Positions 21,352-35,734 are shown, counted from the stretch's first letter. The stretch is DNA of 64,000 nt from Sinonovacula constricta (GCA_007844125.1 CM017563.1:14112325-14176324); one strand, 5' to 3'. The notes: a model not told the origin generated them from the letters alone. Translations and numbers: made by a program.

Positions 21352-21741
21352 ATTTCATTGTGTAGGTCCAAGACTAATATGTGTCCAGATTGTTTAAATT
21401 GAGGAGGCATTTCAGTCAGCTTGCCATGCCATGATGGTTTCAACCAAAATTTGTGGGTATTCCTAGCCTAGCCCAGGCTTGAAGTTTTCAATTTGATCAT
21501 GTCTAGATAAATTGTGCAGGTCCTGTTCAGCCAGCATCAAATCAGAGCAGAACTCTCACTTTTTTGCTGCAAAATTCCTTACGTTATAGGAGATGTTTGC
21601 TCATTTTTATAACACCTTGTTGTAAATCTTTTAATAGTATGTGGTTGTGCTTTATGAATTGTTTAACTTTTAAACAGTTTGTGGTAACAAAATCATGAAC
21701 CCATTAGGAAAGTATCTAAAATGTCTTTGTTGAGTGACATA

Positions 21742-22250
21742 TTAAAGGTGTTACCCAACAAATTGTCTTCATTAAATACATGTTACAACATTCTACCACT
21801 GCTCTGGGCAATTTGTGCATAATTTCTGTATATTTGGGGGTGGGGGGGGGGGGGTGGGGGGGAACATGTGTACTTAATTCTAAGTAAAGATGGTTTTGAA
21901 TGAGTACAAATCTAAAAATAACAAACTCTAAAAGTTTGCTCCTTCAAAATCTATAAATAAGCATGATAGTGATCTCTGCTCAAAATAGATTGATGTCGGA
22001 GTGGATTACCTGGATGATAACATGATCTTGTTTGTCGCATAGTTTTCCTAGTTTAAAATAGCTATCTTGCATCATGGCTCAGGTAGGGAATATCTGTTTG
22101 AAATAATGAATGGAGATTAATGCTTCACTGTTCAGACAAATCTCAAGCATTAGTTAACAGCATTTTCAGGACTCTTTTAAAGTGACAATGAAGTATTTGG
22201 TTATTTGAGTAGAAGAAACATGGTCAAAACTGTTGGATACTGCCTTTAAA
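21742..22250. mobile_element. MITE, TTAA family, diverged copy
   Basis: It starts TTAAAGGTGTTACCCAACAA and ends AACTGTTGGATACTGCCTTTAA. Internal blocks (TATCTTGCATCATGGCTCAGG, AATATCTGTTTGAAATAATGA) match the family. It carries an internal G-rich stretch. Confidence 0.6.
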
Positions 22251-22904
22251 TATTTTCCATTGACATAATTTTGCTGTGTTCTCCTTTTTGCCTTTTTTTA
22301 GCAAAACCTGGACAATTACAAGTATGATTTTATGTTTTGCAACTGTTTTTTTAAGTAATTTACAAATGTATGCATGCTAAATAAATAATATGGTAAATTA
22401 TCATGCTGACTGATAAATTAATTTTAACAAAATGATACTATTTTTTAAATGCATTTTAGTTTTATATGCTGTTACATAATCCTTATTTTTAGAAACGTTT
22501 ACATGACTAAGTTTTATTTAATTTTACAACACATTTGTACATTTTGGCTGATTAAAATGTTAAAGTACATTTCATGATTATTCTGTATCAAACAAAAATT
22601 ATTTCAAATGTATTGTAATGTGTTTATACAATTTTTACCTGGTTTGACAAAATAATGGTTTTTAACATTGTTGTTTGATCTACTGACTTATTCCACAGTT
22701 ATATTTTTATTTAATATTGTGCATTTGAATATTTATATAAATGAAATTTTTAATTGTTTTATAAATAATGTTTTTTAACAAGTGTATTTAGATGTAATCA
22801 GTATGATCATTTATTGCTTACCATGCTTGCATAGCATGGAAGACATATTGGGTTCAGTTTGTGTTCTGGGACATTACTGTGACACTACTACATGCCAAAT
22901 TCAT

Positions 22905-23108
22905 TCATGTGAATTTTTTTTGAGGCCAAAGTTGATAGATTTTCACTTGCAAAGTGTGAGATTTGTTATTTTCATATAGACAAAGAAGGAAGTTATCTGT
23001 TTCCTTGTAGGGAGATTTCTGAAAATGTGTAAAACATTCACAATTTTCAAATAATTTTGAACCTCAAAAGTGGTAGTCTCCCTCCAAAAGTGAGAGAGTT
23101 CACATGTA
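22905..23108 (+). repeat. Dispersed repeat, plus-oriented copy (pairs with 26477-26680)
   Basis: The segment running from GAGGCCAAAG... through CAAAGAAGGAAGTTATCTG and GTAGTCTCCCTCCAAAAGTG to GAGTTCACATG recurs in reverse complement at 26477-26680. Confidence 0.75.
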
Positions 23109-24540
23109 TGCAACTTGGAACATGGATACCATTTGAGATCTAGAAGAACTTGGCACAAAAACCTTTAACTCTAACTTGTCTATTTTTTTTTTAATTATCT
23201 CCCTTAGTTGATATTGCAACAACAACAAAGAAGAACAGAATTTTTTTTTCTGACATCTGTTGATATGTGACAAACAAAAGTGCTCTAAGGAGCATACACC
23301 TTGTATTTGGTTATATCGTATATTAGCCTTGATAAAATTAATATCCTGCATTTAAAATATCTTATTTCTATATGTTATGTTGTGTCATTATTGACTTGTT
23401 ATAATATATTTGTACATTCTCTAAATTTATATAGATATTGTGCTGTATTTAAGCTATATTGTTATATGTATTATAAAGTAGAAGATCCCTAATTTGTTCA
23501 AGTTTCCACATCACTGTACATGTGGGTAAGAATATGAAGAAAATGTTGAAAAAAATATAATTATATAAAAAAAGGTTACCTGTGACTAATAAGTGATCAA
23601 TGAAACTTGCAGAAATATAATTGTTTTAATTTTTTATGTTATCACTGTATTTTATTGATTAAAGATGTAATTTATTTTTAATAAATTTGTAAAAATGTGT
23701 CTGTGTATGCTTTTTCCAAAACTAAGAAGAAAAAACATTAAAGTCAGTCAAGTTTGTTTTAAAATGATCATAACCTGAATCCAGTTAGATTTTATTCTAC
23801 ATAGATGGCATTCTAAATAAAATCTGACCAATCTTACACTTCTGTTTTAAAAGTTTACCATAGTTTAGTTTTGGATTGCTGTTCCTACTCTCAAATTTTG
23901 AAGAAAAAATCACAAACGATGTTTAATTAAAATTAAGATGATAAAAGTCTTCTGAGACATAATTACCTATACAATTTATACCAAGCTCATTATACAAACT
24001 TCTGATTAAATATATCCAAGATTTTTTCCTCATTAACATGTTAAATTACCATTGCTCGAAAAGGCTCATTTTATTTAATAAAAACGGAATTCATATTTAA
24101 CCCAAAGTAAAATAACAAAAACAAAAAAAAAAATTATCACGTTGGTTAGTTATTTCTTACAGGAAACAGTGACCATATCATCAGTAAACCTAGGCAAATA
24201 TAGATTTATATGTAGAAAGTTATTAAGGGTTATAAAATCGTAAATTTAAGTTCATTAACATCATTGATGAGTAAAAAAAAATGGTGATAGAGATTCGTCT
24301 TGTTTTATTTAACCTTAAGTTATTATAATTGGTGAAATATTTGATATGTATATATATTTGTATATCTACAATGTATTTGAAACTAATTTTAATCAGCCTT
24401 TATAATACAAGCTACTAGATCTAGATAGTTTTAATTAGATCTAGATCTATGGTCAGTTTTGTATCGCTTGTTTGCCAAAGTTCGTCGTAATTTATTAGCG
24501 GTATTTTATTTTTATGTTTCTGAATAATTGGCCAACTTAG

Positions 24541-24653
24541 TGTACGCAAACCCTTGGCGACCGCTTCCCGGAAGTTGCCGATAATTTACGAATGGTAAGT
24601 ACAAGCCGCGAAGAGTGCCGAAGCGTCACGAGAGCTGCATTTAGTAAACAAAC
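24541..24653 (+). promoter_or_regulatory. KLHDC10 proximal promoter / 5' UTR with ETS-like site
   Basis: CCGGAAGTT at 24568-24576 is a consensus ETS-family site, about 80 bp before the start codon. The stretch is GC-richer than its flanks and has no TATA box. A GTAAGT at 24595 could be a donor of an unused or upstream 5' UTR exon. Confidence 0.5.
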
Positions 24654-27600
24654 ATGGCCTCCCATTCCGCGTCGGACCAACTGTCAAGCAATATGGTGAA
24701 ACAGAAGTGTTCTGGAACCGTTAAAATAAAAAGAGTTAACGGGAGATTCAATCCATACGATTTAAGTAACCCTAAAGGACGGAGTGGACATTGCATGTGC
24801 GCCGATGAATCTAATATTTACATGTTCGGTGGTTACAGCCCAGCTGATCCAAGAAATGGCGTTGAGAGTGCACAGGTCCTGCCAGAATTGTGGAAATTTA
24901 ACTTCGCTTCGCAGAAATGGATCTTAGTAGAGACAACAGGTGTGCCGCATACTTGTGCTTCAACGTGTATCTCAGTGCATAATAAAAAGGTGTACGTTTT
25001 CGGTGGAACTGGTTTCCCGTTCGGGCAAATAATGAGCAACACAATAAAAACAATGAATGTAAACACTTCCAGGAAAACAGAACCGATGCAACCGTCACTC
25101 CAAGCTGCTGGTGAAGAAAATATGCAAAAGAAGAACAGTCGTAAACCAAAAGCAAATAACTGGTGTCTGTTGGAGACAGGTGCGATGTCTTATAGTGGAG
25201 GAGGTGAGGTGGAGGATGTGGTGCCGCTTCCAGCCTATGGACGCTGTATGATCTTTCACAAAGACGGCATCTATGTTTTCGGTGGTGCTATAGGCTACTA
25301 CAGTGAAGCGGTCGCAGACTTACACAGGCTCAACATTAGCACAATGGAATGGGAGAAACTAACACCATCAGGCAAAGCCCCAACCGGTCGCTACAAGTTT
25401 GAATGGGCTACGGACTCAGAAAGGTCAGTTGTTGCTTGGGGAGTTTGTCATTTCATAACTGTGCAGTTTTGATACCTGCCATAGAGTTCATTCTGGAATC
25501 AGTGGGTCAGTTTGTAACCAATTTCAACTTTTGCTATTAAAAAAATACGTAATGTTAGTATTGATGCTGTCAGTAAAGATAATTGTATTTGCCATATGAT
25601 GAAGCATTTATTCTCTTTATTATTGCCTATTTTAATTATTGTAGTCTTTTAATTAAAGTGAAATCATTGTGTAACACAACCAATAGTTTTTCTTAGTGAC
25701 AGCAACAATACTTACAATATATAAACTTTTTTGATATTTGTGAAAGCAAAATTAGATGGGTTATGGTTATGAAACAGTTATAAAACAACTAGCTGATTGG
25801 TTACAATTTTACAAAACAATCAATTTGGCAGGATGCATAGCTCTATGGTTACAAAATTACTTTCATCTCTTGCATGTAAAATACTGCCTTATCAAATTTC
25901 AAAAGTCTCTAAAATTTAGCAGTTTTTTGCTTTTCAAACTCAAATACGATATTTCACAATTTTTATTTTTTGTTTTGTTTCTGTTTAATAGTTAAAAGTG
26001 AAAGGTTTTTACTGAATTAATATATAGTTATAGTTAAGCTTTATTTGAATAATGCAGAAAAATGGTCTTGAAACAAAAAAGGTAAACTTGATAGTTATAA
26101 ACAGTTAAGTCTTCACTGAACATAATATTATCTTTTCATGACTTTGATATTTAAATTAGCCAATGGATTAAAAATGTGTGCTACATAAATGGGCAAATTA
26201 AAAAATATAAATTGTATTTAATTTGTGTGCCTGCACATTTGACCATAAAAAATGTGTTGTGTACATGCATTTTTTTTAATTCATTTTTTATATTTGACAT
26301 TATATAAGACCCAGAGCAGTCGGTTGGACTTAAGATAAGCACCAGTTATCTGATGATGTATCTTTTTCTATACATGAATTATTAAGTTTATTATGACAAC
26401 AGCCATTGTACCTGCTGAATTCGAAAAACAAGAAAAAGGGGAATCTGGCTGATTAATTAACATGCTGATATCAATACATGTGAACTCTCACACTTTTGGA
26501 GGTAGACTCCCACTTTTAAGGTTCAAAATTACTTGAAAATGAGGGATGTTTTACTCATTTTCAGAAATCTCCATATTTGGAAACAAATAACTACCTTCTT
26601 TGTTTATATGAAAATAACATATTTCCCACTATGCAATTGAAAATCTCCCACTTTTGCCTCTGAAAAAAAGTTCAAATGTATGGATAGCATGTGAGGCAAA
26701 CACAAAAAGACATTAGAATGTTATTGCATTGAAAATGTTCAATTATCTGAAAATATTGTGGATAATCTCTATCACCACTAATTGGTATTAATTTTCTTAA
26801 ATTATAGAAAAAATTAGGTAAAATTGATGTATGATGATAACTTTTTTCTCCTTCAAGTAATGATGATAGTTATAATAATATGTATAGACATAATCATTAT
26901 CACTGTAATATTAATTACCTTTTAAACCAAATATATATATTATGATTACATGAGCCCAACTTTGGGTAAGGGATATTCTTCAAATTAAATGGTTTCAACA
27001 ATATTTATGGTTTCATCATTACCCTTGATGGTGTAAAGGTAAGCCAAGCCAAGAATAAAAAGTTGGCAAATTGGGAATAGATTAAGGTGTGTAGTTGGCA
27101 AAGTGGGAATAGATTAAGTTATGAAAATGGCAAAGTTGGAACAAACTCTGGCATGATGTGCTCATCAATGACTATGCCACTCTGAGAGCCTCACACAGGT
27201 TTCTGAATACACTTATACATGAAAAATAGCAAATTCAATCAAGTCTTTACCACATTCTGGGGATAATAGTAATGGACTACATCATGATTCATGTTTGAGC
27301 CTGTGTATTGGCCAAGTTGGAACAGCACATTGTGTTTACTGATATGAAAGTGAGTTCAGACAAAGAATCTAATCTAATCACCTTGTCAATATTAATTCAT
27401 CTATGGCTTATCTTAATCAGCTTTTGTTGAAGCCTATCTTTCTAGTTAAACAGGTGTTTATACAGACTGTAGTAAGCTGTTGATTGAACTTTTAAGAAGA
27501 TGCATTTCTAGTCTTCTACCTGTCTGGTTTTGATTTATCCTTCTCATCATTCATCCATGATTGTCACCTGCACTTACAACTACTGGCCAGAATAATTTGT

Positions 27601-28742
27601 TTATGATTATATGTTACAACAGGGATAAAGTAAGTCCAAACCACCATATTTGTGAGAGCTGTCCCAGTGTTCTGTGACAAGACTGTGTATAAGCTACAAT
27701 AAATGAACAAATTGGATTAAAAGATGTTACTGCATGCAGAATTATTTTGTTGACTACAATTGCAACCCTGCTGACAATCAGTAGATCAAGTCGACCTATA
27801 ATTTTAAGTGTACAAGGAGCAGAAAAGTGAGCCTCCATTAGGATTAGAATTAAACACTTCTCCATTACTAGCAGGTTGCTGCACCATCTGACCTGTAAAA
27901 GACTCTGTGAATGAACTACCTCTAATACTGTTACATAAGCATTATTGATTCACAATTAGTCATGTTCTTAGATTTATTTTTATTTTTGAAAATATCTTTA
28001 TATGAATGCCAATTTTTCATAAACAAACTATTTTTCAAGTTTGTCCTTCTTTTGTCCATTATAGTTATCAAGTCTTTAATAGAGTTTTCAACTTTTCTTT
28101 AATCTTGATTTTTACATTGTTTCTGTTTTTTATACATAATTCACAGAAATGTTCAGTTTTGACACATTATTGTTTGGCATGTCTTGCAGAATCTACATAT
28201 TTGGAGGTGGTCGTCTGAGCAAGGCAGAGAACCTTGAAGATATCTATGTCTTCCACATTGGGCGTAACCACTGGACACGTGAGAAGGCCAAACCGGACCA
28301 TGAACATGGGATCCCTCAGCCGAGGTGTAGTTTTGGATGTGTTCAGGATGGGGATAACGTCTACGTCAGTGGTGGTCGTTACTACAACAGCAGCATCTCG
28401 CACAAACCATTATCTGACATCTGGCACCTTCAACTAAACACCCTTCAGTGGCGCAAGCTGTCTGTAAAACTCCCACACCCGCTGTACTTTCACACAGCTG
28501 CAGTGTCGCCATCTGGATCCATGTATATTTTTGGTGGTGTTCACAAAGATAATTTTCGATCACCAGACTTGTTGAAGTTACGACTGCCTTACTCCGTACC
28601 CAAATTGTCTGAACTTAGCTGGAATAGGGTATGTAAGATGGCTCGGTCTCGCAAGTGTATGGACAAAACATCACTGGCATCTTTAGGTGTACCCTGGACA
28701 TTTTTAGACAGGGTAGAAGTGCCTTCTGATTTGAACCAATGA
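24654..28742 (+). CDS. KLHDC10: Kelch domain-containing protein 10
   Basis: Two exons, 24654-25423 and 28190-28742, join through a split Arg codon (440 aa). Kelch blades are marked by double Gly motifs: IYMFGGYSP (55-63), VYVFGGTGFPFG (113-124), IYVFGGAIGYY (206-216), IYIFGGG (258-264), VYVSGGRYY (315-321) and MYIFGGV (368-374). The GTGFPFG motif and the C-terminal PKLSELSWNRV...LASLG tail match KLHDC10 (fly slim). In mammals KLHDC10 is a CUL2 ubiquitin-ligase substrate receptor that reads C-terminal degrons, and it has been linked to ASK1 signalling. A polar segment at about 138-166 (Lys/Gln/Asn rich) is extra relative to vertebrate proteins as I know them. The ATG chosen is the first in frame. 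Confidence 0.92.
26477..26680 (-). repeat. Dispersed repeat, inverted copy of 22905-23108
   Basis: Starts CATGTGAACTCTCACACTTT and proceeds through CTACCTTCTTTGTTTATATG; this is the reverse complement of the first copy with scattered differences. It lies in the KLHDC10 intron, so the two arms flank exon 1. Confidence 0.75.
27044..27150. repeat. Short imperfect direct repeats in the KLHDC10 intron
   Basis: A phrase like GTTGGCAAAxTGGGAATAGATTAAG is repeated about three times. The rest of the intron (25424-28189) shows no exon that I can support. Confidence 0.6.
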
Positions 28743-29183
28743 AATGGTTGATGACTTTCTGTTAGTTTATGGCCATTTCTTTTTACTGCTTCCTTTGATA
28801 TTGTCTTTCAATCAAAAACTGGAATGTTTAATGTTTAGAATCCTTGAATGACCCAGGGCTTTTTTTTGGTTTATATGCCTTCTTTTACTAGACAATAACT
28901 GGTGTAGAGATGCCTTCCCATAGTGAAATGTCTTTCAAATTTACGGTAGTAATTAAATGTGAAATTTTAATGAATGGTAACATGTTTGTGTTTTTTCCCA
29001 GTTTTTTTTTTAAATGAGATCCTTGGCATTATTTTCCGAAACAGTTATGATGAAGAAATTTCAGAAACACACAAAAATGGATTCAATTTTATGTATTGTT
29101 TGGTCTCATCCTAAGCCACAATAAGTTGAATTATGTGTAAGTCCAATGCTTTTATTAACTGTTGCAAAAAATATGAATAAGTA

Positions 29184-29189
29184 AATAAA
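29184..29189 (+). promoter_or_regulatory. Polyadenylation signal candidate for KLHDC10
   Basis: AATAAA lies about 440 nt after the KLHDC10 stop. Confidence 0.4.
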
Positions 29190-29870
29190 AGAAATATTTT
29201 TTAAAGATTATTATTGAGACAACTTTTGTTATTTTCTGACACAAAAAAATCTGTTTGACACAATGTACATGTATGTTTATACACAATTATTTAGTTTTTG
29301 GTATATTTTCTGTATCTTTAAAGTGTATATACATTATACATGTACCGTATATCTGTTATTTTAGCCAATATACTTGTATTTTTTTTATGTCATTATGTCG
29401 TATTCAGCTCTTACCTGAGACAAAGGCAGTTACGATACACAACAAACTGTTGTATTCCTGTGTTTTTTTGTTAGTGAGTTGATGCTTTGTTAAACATTTA
29501 TATTTTATAATAAGTATATTATATAAGTATATAAGAATAAGTATTCGCGTTTTAGCGAGTTTAAAGATGTGCAATACCGTTTTAAAATGAAGCTTCATTT
29601 TAATATCAATTTTAAGTAAGTTTTTTTTCAGTAAAAAGACAATTTTTGTATGATCTGAAATTATTGACTTTTACTTTGACATTTTCTTTGCTAGACTACA
29701 GAAAAGTGTGTATGTTAGATTTAATTATACTTTACGATAATGCTTTAAACATTAAGATTTTTTATTGTATCGTGCCCTTTTAATAATTTTGTGAGACAAA
29801 TTTGAGTTATATTTTACTGATTTTTTTTAATAAACATACTCCTTTATATTCTTACCATTTACAATTTATA

Positions 29871-30415
29871 TTTGAAGATGGTATCCAGCACATCAAGCAA
29901 CAAAAAACACACACTAGGAGAACAAAGTATGGTATACTGAAAGGTCTTGCTAAAGATGTATGTTGATGTGCTACATTTGTGTACAACTTTCCTTGTAACC
30001 CCGCTAACAAGATTTCAGTGGTGAAGTGGTGTGGGGGAATCCTGTGTCTGCATACACAGCAAAGTAAGCTATTTTTAGATTCTGCCAATTGGAGTTTAGA
30101 CTATTTTCAATAACAATACCTCGGTCACAAAAAATATGTCACTGAAAAAAAAACCTGTTAATTTATCAGAATTTGAACTCTATAATTAGCGGAAATAGAT
30201 TCAAAAATAAGGATAAGTCAGATTTTAATAATTTATTACTTAATTCCATCCTTTACCACTGAGGTTGAGATGTGTTGATGAAACCTTCAGACAGCAAAAC
30301 CGTACATGTGGTTGGTTATCATTCACAAATACCAGATGACATTTATTTCCTTTTGTTACTCGTACATGTTAAACTAGACTAGTTGATGAAGGCAAACAGT
30401 CAGATACCATCTAAA
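29871..30415. mobile_element. Possible diverged MITE of the TTAA family
   Basis: The left end, TTTGAAGATGGTATCCAGCA, and the right end, AACAGTCAGATACCATCTAA, resemble the family termini. The interior is too diverged for certainty. Confidence 0.4.
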
Positions 30416-33400
30416 GACCTTTTGAAACATTTTACTTCCGCATCAAGTCATTTTAATACTTTATCAGTTCAAGTTGCATTTTTGTATTTTAGGCATGTTT
30501 TTGTTTTGTATTCTGTATAAATACTGTTCAGAAGTCAGTTTTTATTATTGTATGTTTTTGTTTAAAAAAAATTATATTTTGGAATGTTACAGACTAAAGT
30601 ATTGCTTAGTTTGTGCTATGTATTAAATTAAGTGTTTTTATGATTTACATGCTCACAATTTTACAGAAATTATAATATTTAATGGCATTATTACTCTTTA
30701 AGATTTTTATCTAATAAATCTATAAAGGAGTCTTGTTTCACTTTTTTTTACAATTATGATATCCCCATATTAAGTAGAGTCGCAGAAAATAAAAAAAAAT
30801 TAAGCAATCTTCCATGTTTATGCAATAAACTAACTGGACTAAACAATCCTCAGATGAAACACCCATTGCCTATTTTATCTAGGTGGACACAAAATCCGTA
30901 TTATTATTTTTTAAGCCAAGCCAGATAAGGCCACTTTCCCATTTCCAATGTCTAACCCTCTCCTGCATGTATACGCCATTTTACGCCTTTACAAACCATT
31001 CCTAATCATAAGCAGAATCTGCATGACTAAGGGTTTATGTGTAGACTAGTTCAGCCTTAAATCTATAATTACAAGTTGAACATACATTTATTAAAATCCT
31101 TTTATCTCTTTTAAAGAAAAACAAAGTCAAGTGAATTTTAAAAATTATAGATAAACTTTGAATGAAAGGGTTACAGTACACATTACTTATGTTGCTATGC
31201 AACGTTGTTAAACAAGTTATTTTTCACTATCAACAATTACTTTATCATATTAATTAGATTAGTTTCAAATAGGGCTGTCAATAATAGTTTTATCATGACT
31301 ATAACAGTTTTCTGCAGCTTTAATAAACAAAAAATGTTACACAGGCTTGATAATTTTATATACCTATACATGTATTAAACAAACAATTGTTTTGAATCTA
31401 TGTTCTACCTTTCAAGACTAAATGTCAGATGGTACACGTGCCATATGTAGCTGTCAAGCATTGCTCATAAAAATGGACATGAACAAAACATTTGGCATTG
31501 ATTAAATGTCGACAACATTCTGCTTTGTGAAACACCAGCAAACTATTAATGTGACGTAGAGGTCACCTTTTGAAAGGGTGTCATCCCAGTTGTTGGTATT
31601 AAAGTGGTAAGTATGCTGTATTGGTACCGTACTATACACTTACATACACAACATTACTATATTATCCTAAATAAGCCTACTTGATAGAGGTAAAGGGATT
31701 TCTTTAATACAATGGAACAGAATCTTAGATTTTGTTATATATTCATACCTTAGATAATTACAAGATTTGTAACAAATAGGTACCGGTATGTGTATAACTT
31801 AACATGAAAAGAACTTTTACAAAAAAATTATGCATAAGGTTGAAAATTAATATTTCTAAAAGGGGACAAAAACAACTTTAAATACTATATGTATTATATG
31901 TGTTATTAATATGTGTATTTTCAAGATTTATTTACATTTTCCAGCTATATGAGTTGAGAAAATGAAAATACTTTAAAAAAATTACTACAAAGCAGGTTGA
32001 AAATTTAAATGTCTCTGAAACACCCAAAGTAATGTTTAAATGAGAGAAAATTGTGTATAAACATGTTTTGACCAAATCCAACACATTTGCCCAGAAATCT
32101 GATTCTGAAGTGAAACAAAGTTTTATTCAAAATGGGTTTCATTACTAAACAGGTTGTACGAATGCTATTATATATTTTGGATTTAAGTCATTAAGTAAGC
32201 CCCAAGAGGGATTAATCACTTTTGTTCTGGTCAGTCTTCTTTTCTTGTTGTTTTAAATTATTTTGTAAATCGACCAATAAAACTGTTATTGTTGTTTTTT
32301 TCAGAAGATATTTTGGCCCATAATGTGCTCCAATAAAAAAACCTAGGGCTGCATTTAACCTCATAACGATAAAGCCCCCAGATGTCTTTTAATGCTGATT
32401 TTTTTTTAATTTACAATTTTTTAATAGATTTCATAAAATTTTGAAAAAAATCTGAATTATACTTGCACTTACAAAAAAAAAAAAAAACATTAGAAGGCGT
32501 CAAGCAGTGTGGTTATCAGTGAACGAAATAAATAATTTGTCATTGTATTTACAATTATGTTTACATTTACAAGCCTTTCAGACATATGTTTACAGCTGCA
32601 TTGTGCTGGTGGTATCTATTTTGTGCTCTCTTGAAATTGTCCTAATTTAGAGCTGGTGTTAACTCTGTTGGTACAGGTATGTTGCTTATTCGACCAATAT
32701 TGATTTTACCTATTTTCACCTCTTACTAACACCAGCTACTTGCCATGCCTTATCCTAAGTTGATACTCTGGACAACAAAGAAAGCCTCGCTGTACACTAG
32801 GTCACATTACATAATGCTGCATAACATTACATAAGACCCCATTATGTGCACTGCACAGACCACACCTTAATTAGCACACATGGGCCCTGCAGGTATGTTA
32901 CCTGTAATTGCTCTGTAATTACTGTGCCTATGCAGTTATTTAATCAAAATTGCACAGGAATGTGTCAAAATATTTCCTTATAAGTCATCTATTATGATGT
33001 ATTGTTGTACAGGTGTTTACTTAAAATGGGTAGTTTACACAAAGTAACTGACCGATATTAAGGGACCTAAGTACTTTGGACCTTTTAACAATAAAATCAA
33101 TAATATGATGATACTAGCAAATCAAGCAGAATGGGGTATATTGGTGCAACTAAAATTGTCTCTCTTGTCAGATAATATATGTAGTCCAAAGAGTTGGTAG
33201 GTCCTTTTAGTTGGAATTCTTGGACATTATAGCCTGTTTTTTTGCAGATGGTGCAATTCCTAACAGTAATTTTTTTTACTTTTGCATAAATTTATGCTTT
33301 AAATCCATTAAAATACTACTATATGTTCTTAAAACAAGAAACTGTAGGTGTCTGTTGATGATTGTTTACCTTGGCATCACAAGACAGGCATAAAAGTCAA

Positions 33401-34097
33401 CTTACACTCTAAACATTACAAGTATCAAAACCCGAGTAATCCAAATGAAAGGACCTACTTGTATTTTGAAAGTATTCAGGTTTGACTATCCGTCAATGAC
33501 TCTCATTAAACCTTATTGCATGTATCTGAATAACCATTTGTTGTTTCTAGTGCACTTTTTTATTTGATTATGATTAAACATTTACTAATTGTGAATTAGA
33601 CCTACAATCTTATAAATTTACAATAAATGATTTTATATTATGTTACTATCCAAACTGTCCAAGTAAGCGGAAACCTGAATTCCATCTTTTTTATAGTTTG
33701 GGATCGTATCCAATTTTTAATGTCAATTTGACCATTTGTTGTCTTTACTAATCTAAGTAATATTGAATAGTGAAGTTGTTACACGTCCAAAAACTTCCAT
33801 TTAAATTACTGTAATTGAACTGCAATGGTTAAAAACAAATTAACAACAAATCAATGAGAGCATGAATGTTTATTTTTTACAAATGTGGTAAAAACCTTAT
33901 GTAATGTAAAAGTTATGACACAATTCTCAAATCTACTGTAACATATAGTAATACACACCAATACAGAATCAAATACACATATCACACACAAACATGTTGA
34001 TATTGTCTGAACCCATGACAAACTTATAATCTGGAGAGACCTGTGGGTTGCAACACACTAGGACAGACAATGAAATTTTATATTGATTTTTGATTTT

Positions 34098-34300
34098 GAA
34101 ATACACGGCAGCGACCATTAATGATCATTATAGCAATGTCCAGCTATTTGGTGGAGGAAGACCCCTGACAAAAATGTCTGGGAAGAACCACCAGCGTACA
34201 GCAAGTCAGCTGGAAGACCTTCCCACATTAAGTCCCTCGCCCTGAATGGGACTCGAACCCACGCGGTGAGAGGCTTAGCAGTCAGAGGAGTTACAAATTG
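34098..34300 (-). repeat. SINE family B copy
   Basis: On the plus strand it reads CGGCAGCGACCATTAATGATC, GTGGAGGAAGACCCCTGAC, GGGAAGAACCACCAGCGTAC and GGACTCGAACCCACGCGG. The tRNA-like head is at the right, so the element is on the minus strand. Confidence 0.8.
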
Positions 34301-35734
34301 GCATATATCTTATAAACTTAATATTTTGTCCTGATATAATTTAATTTCTGAAGAAAGTTCTCGAACAAATATCTGGGCAGAACCTTAGCACATAGGTCGG
34401 CTGGAAATTCTTGCCCTTGAACCATGTGACAGTAGGATGAAGAGCGACAAGCAGGGTGCATACAAATCTCCTTCCGATCATTTTAGCATTGGGACAAAAT
34501 TCCTTCTGTACATTTTTGAAGGTGTTGAAAATTCTTCCTGTAAATTGTCCAGATTTTGCAACATTGTTATTTGGTATTCACAATTAAGTGTATAAATATA
34601 ATCACATTATCTTTTCTTATGAAAATGTGAACTTCGAGAGATATTTTAGTTCTATTGATGTAAGTGAGGGATTTTGTCCATCCTGGAATGTACAAGAGGA
34701 ATTTTGTCTACATGTGCTAAAATCAACGTAAGGGATTTTGTCTTGTAGGGATTTAGTACTACAATGAAGTACTCAAAAGTAGGCAGACATGATTAAAAAA
34801 ATATAATATAAATCCTCTAAAAGGAAACTGGTCCAATACACAATTTGTTATGCAAATCTTACAATTATTTGTTTTCCAGGCAAATCCTTCTTAACGAGAC
34901 ATTTGGATTAAAAATATTTTACCAGTTTTCATATGGTGTCAAAAATTATATTTAACAGCTAACAACAAGCTTATATAGGTATCTGAAATTTGGTTTTTAC
35001 TAAGAAGCCCACTTGTGGCACTTGCGTTAAAAGTCTTTTTTACAAGTCTTTTTACTCTTGAACAGGCAATATGGCAGGATCACGATAAAATCTAGATGAA
35101 TGTGCTGATCCTTCAATAAACTAACAAAGCTAAAAGCAAGCAACAAGCTGTTCTGCTTATACAAGAATTAATACGGAAATTACATTGATACTACTATGGA
35201 CAACTTTCACACATTGCGTAACAAGCAAAATCCTTATTAATTATTAATATGGCATAAACAAACACTGTCAGTCCTCTAACTGGGGAGCTATAACAATCTA
35301 TGAAAAGAAATTTACTTTTGAGCAAAAATCTATTGTGTTTTGATTTTTTCTACGATAAATGAACAGACATCACACAACATTTTACCTAGATACACACTGC
35401 TACACACTAGCCATTACTTTGGCGGTAACTAACAATCAACATTAATTACATTAACACTACAATGTTATATTATAATCAAGTCAATTTTCAAATTATCTAT
35501 AATTAATAATTCATGATTATTCTGTGTCCCTTACTATAAGGAAGACAAAACATTTCATGGTGAAAAATTATTACATTTGTTTTTTAAACTTTGTAACTAC
35601 ATCATTTACAACTCTGACTGAAGCACATAAGTTTTAATTGGCTTTAATCCAGTCCAATATATGTAATATGTTTTGACTAGGTTAGTACACACAACTGACT
35701 AAACTTGCATCATCAACCTCGTTATCATTGTTTG

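Larger units (their letters stand above)
21009..24540. other. Intergenic DNA between SAC3D1 and KLHDC10
   Basis: No gene recognised. It holds a 37-bp direct duplication at 21278-21351, a G-rich run at about 21838-21862, a MITE at 21742-22250 and one arm of an inverted repeat at 22905-23108. The rest is AT-rich unique-looking sequence. Confidence 0.5.

Noticed and set aside
22302..22358. Alternative last exon of SAC3D1 (in phase, short, ends in a stop)
   Set aside because: The exon at 20645-20779 is also in phase, is closer, and its translation resembles the SAC3D1 C-terminus; the 22302 frame is an uninformative 18 residues.
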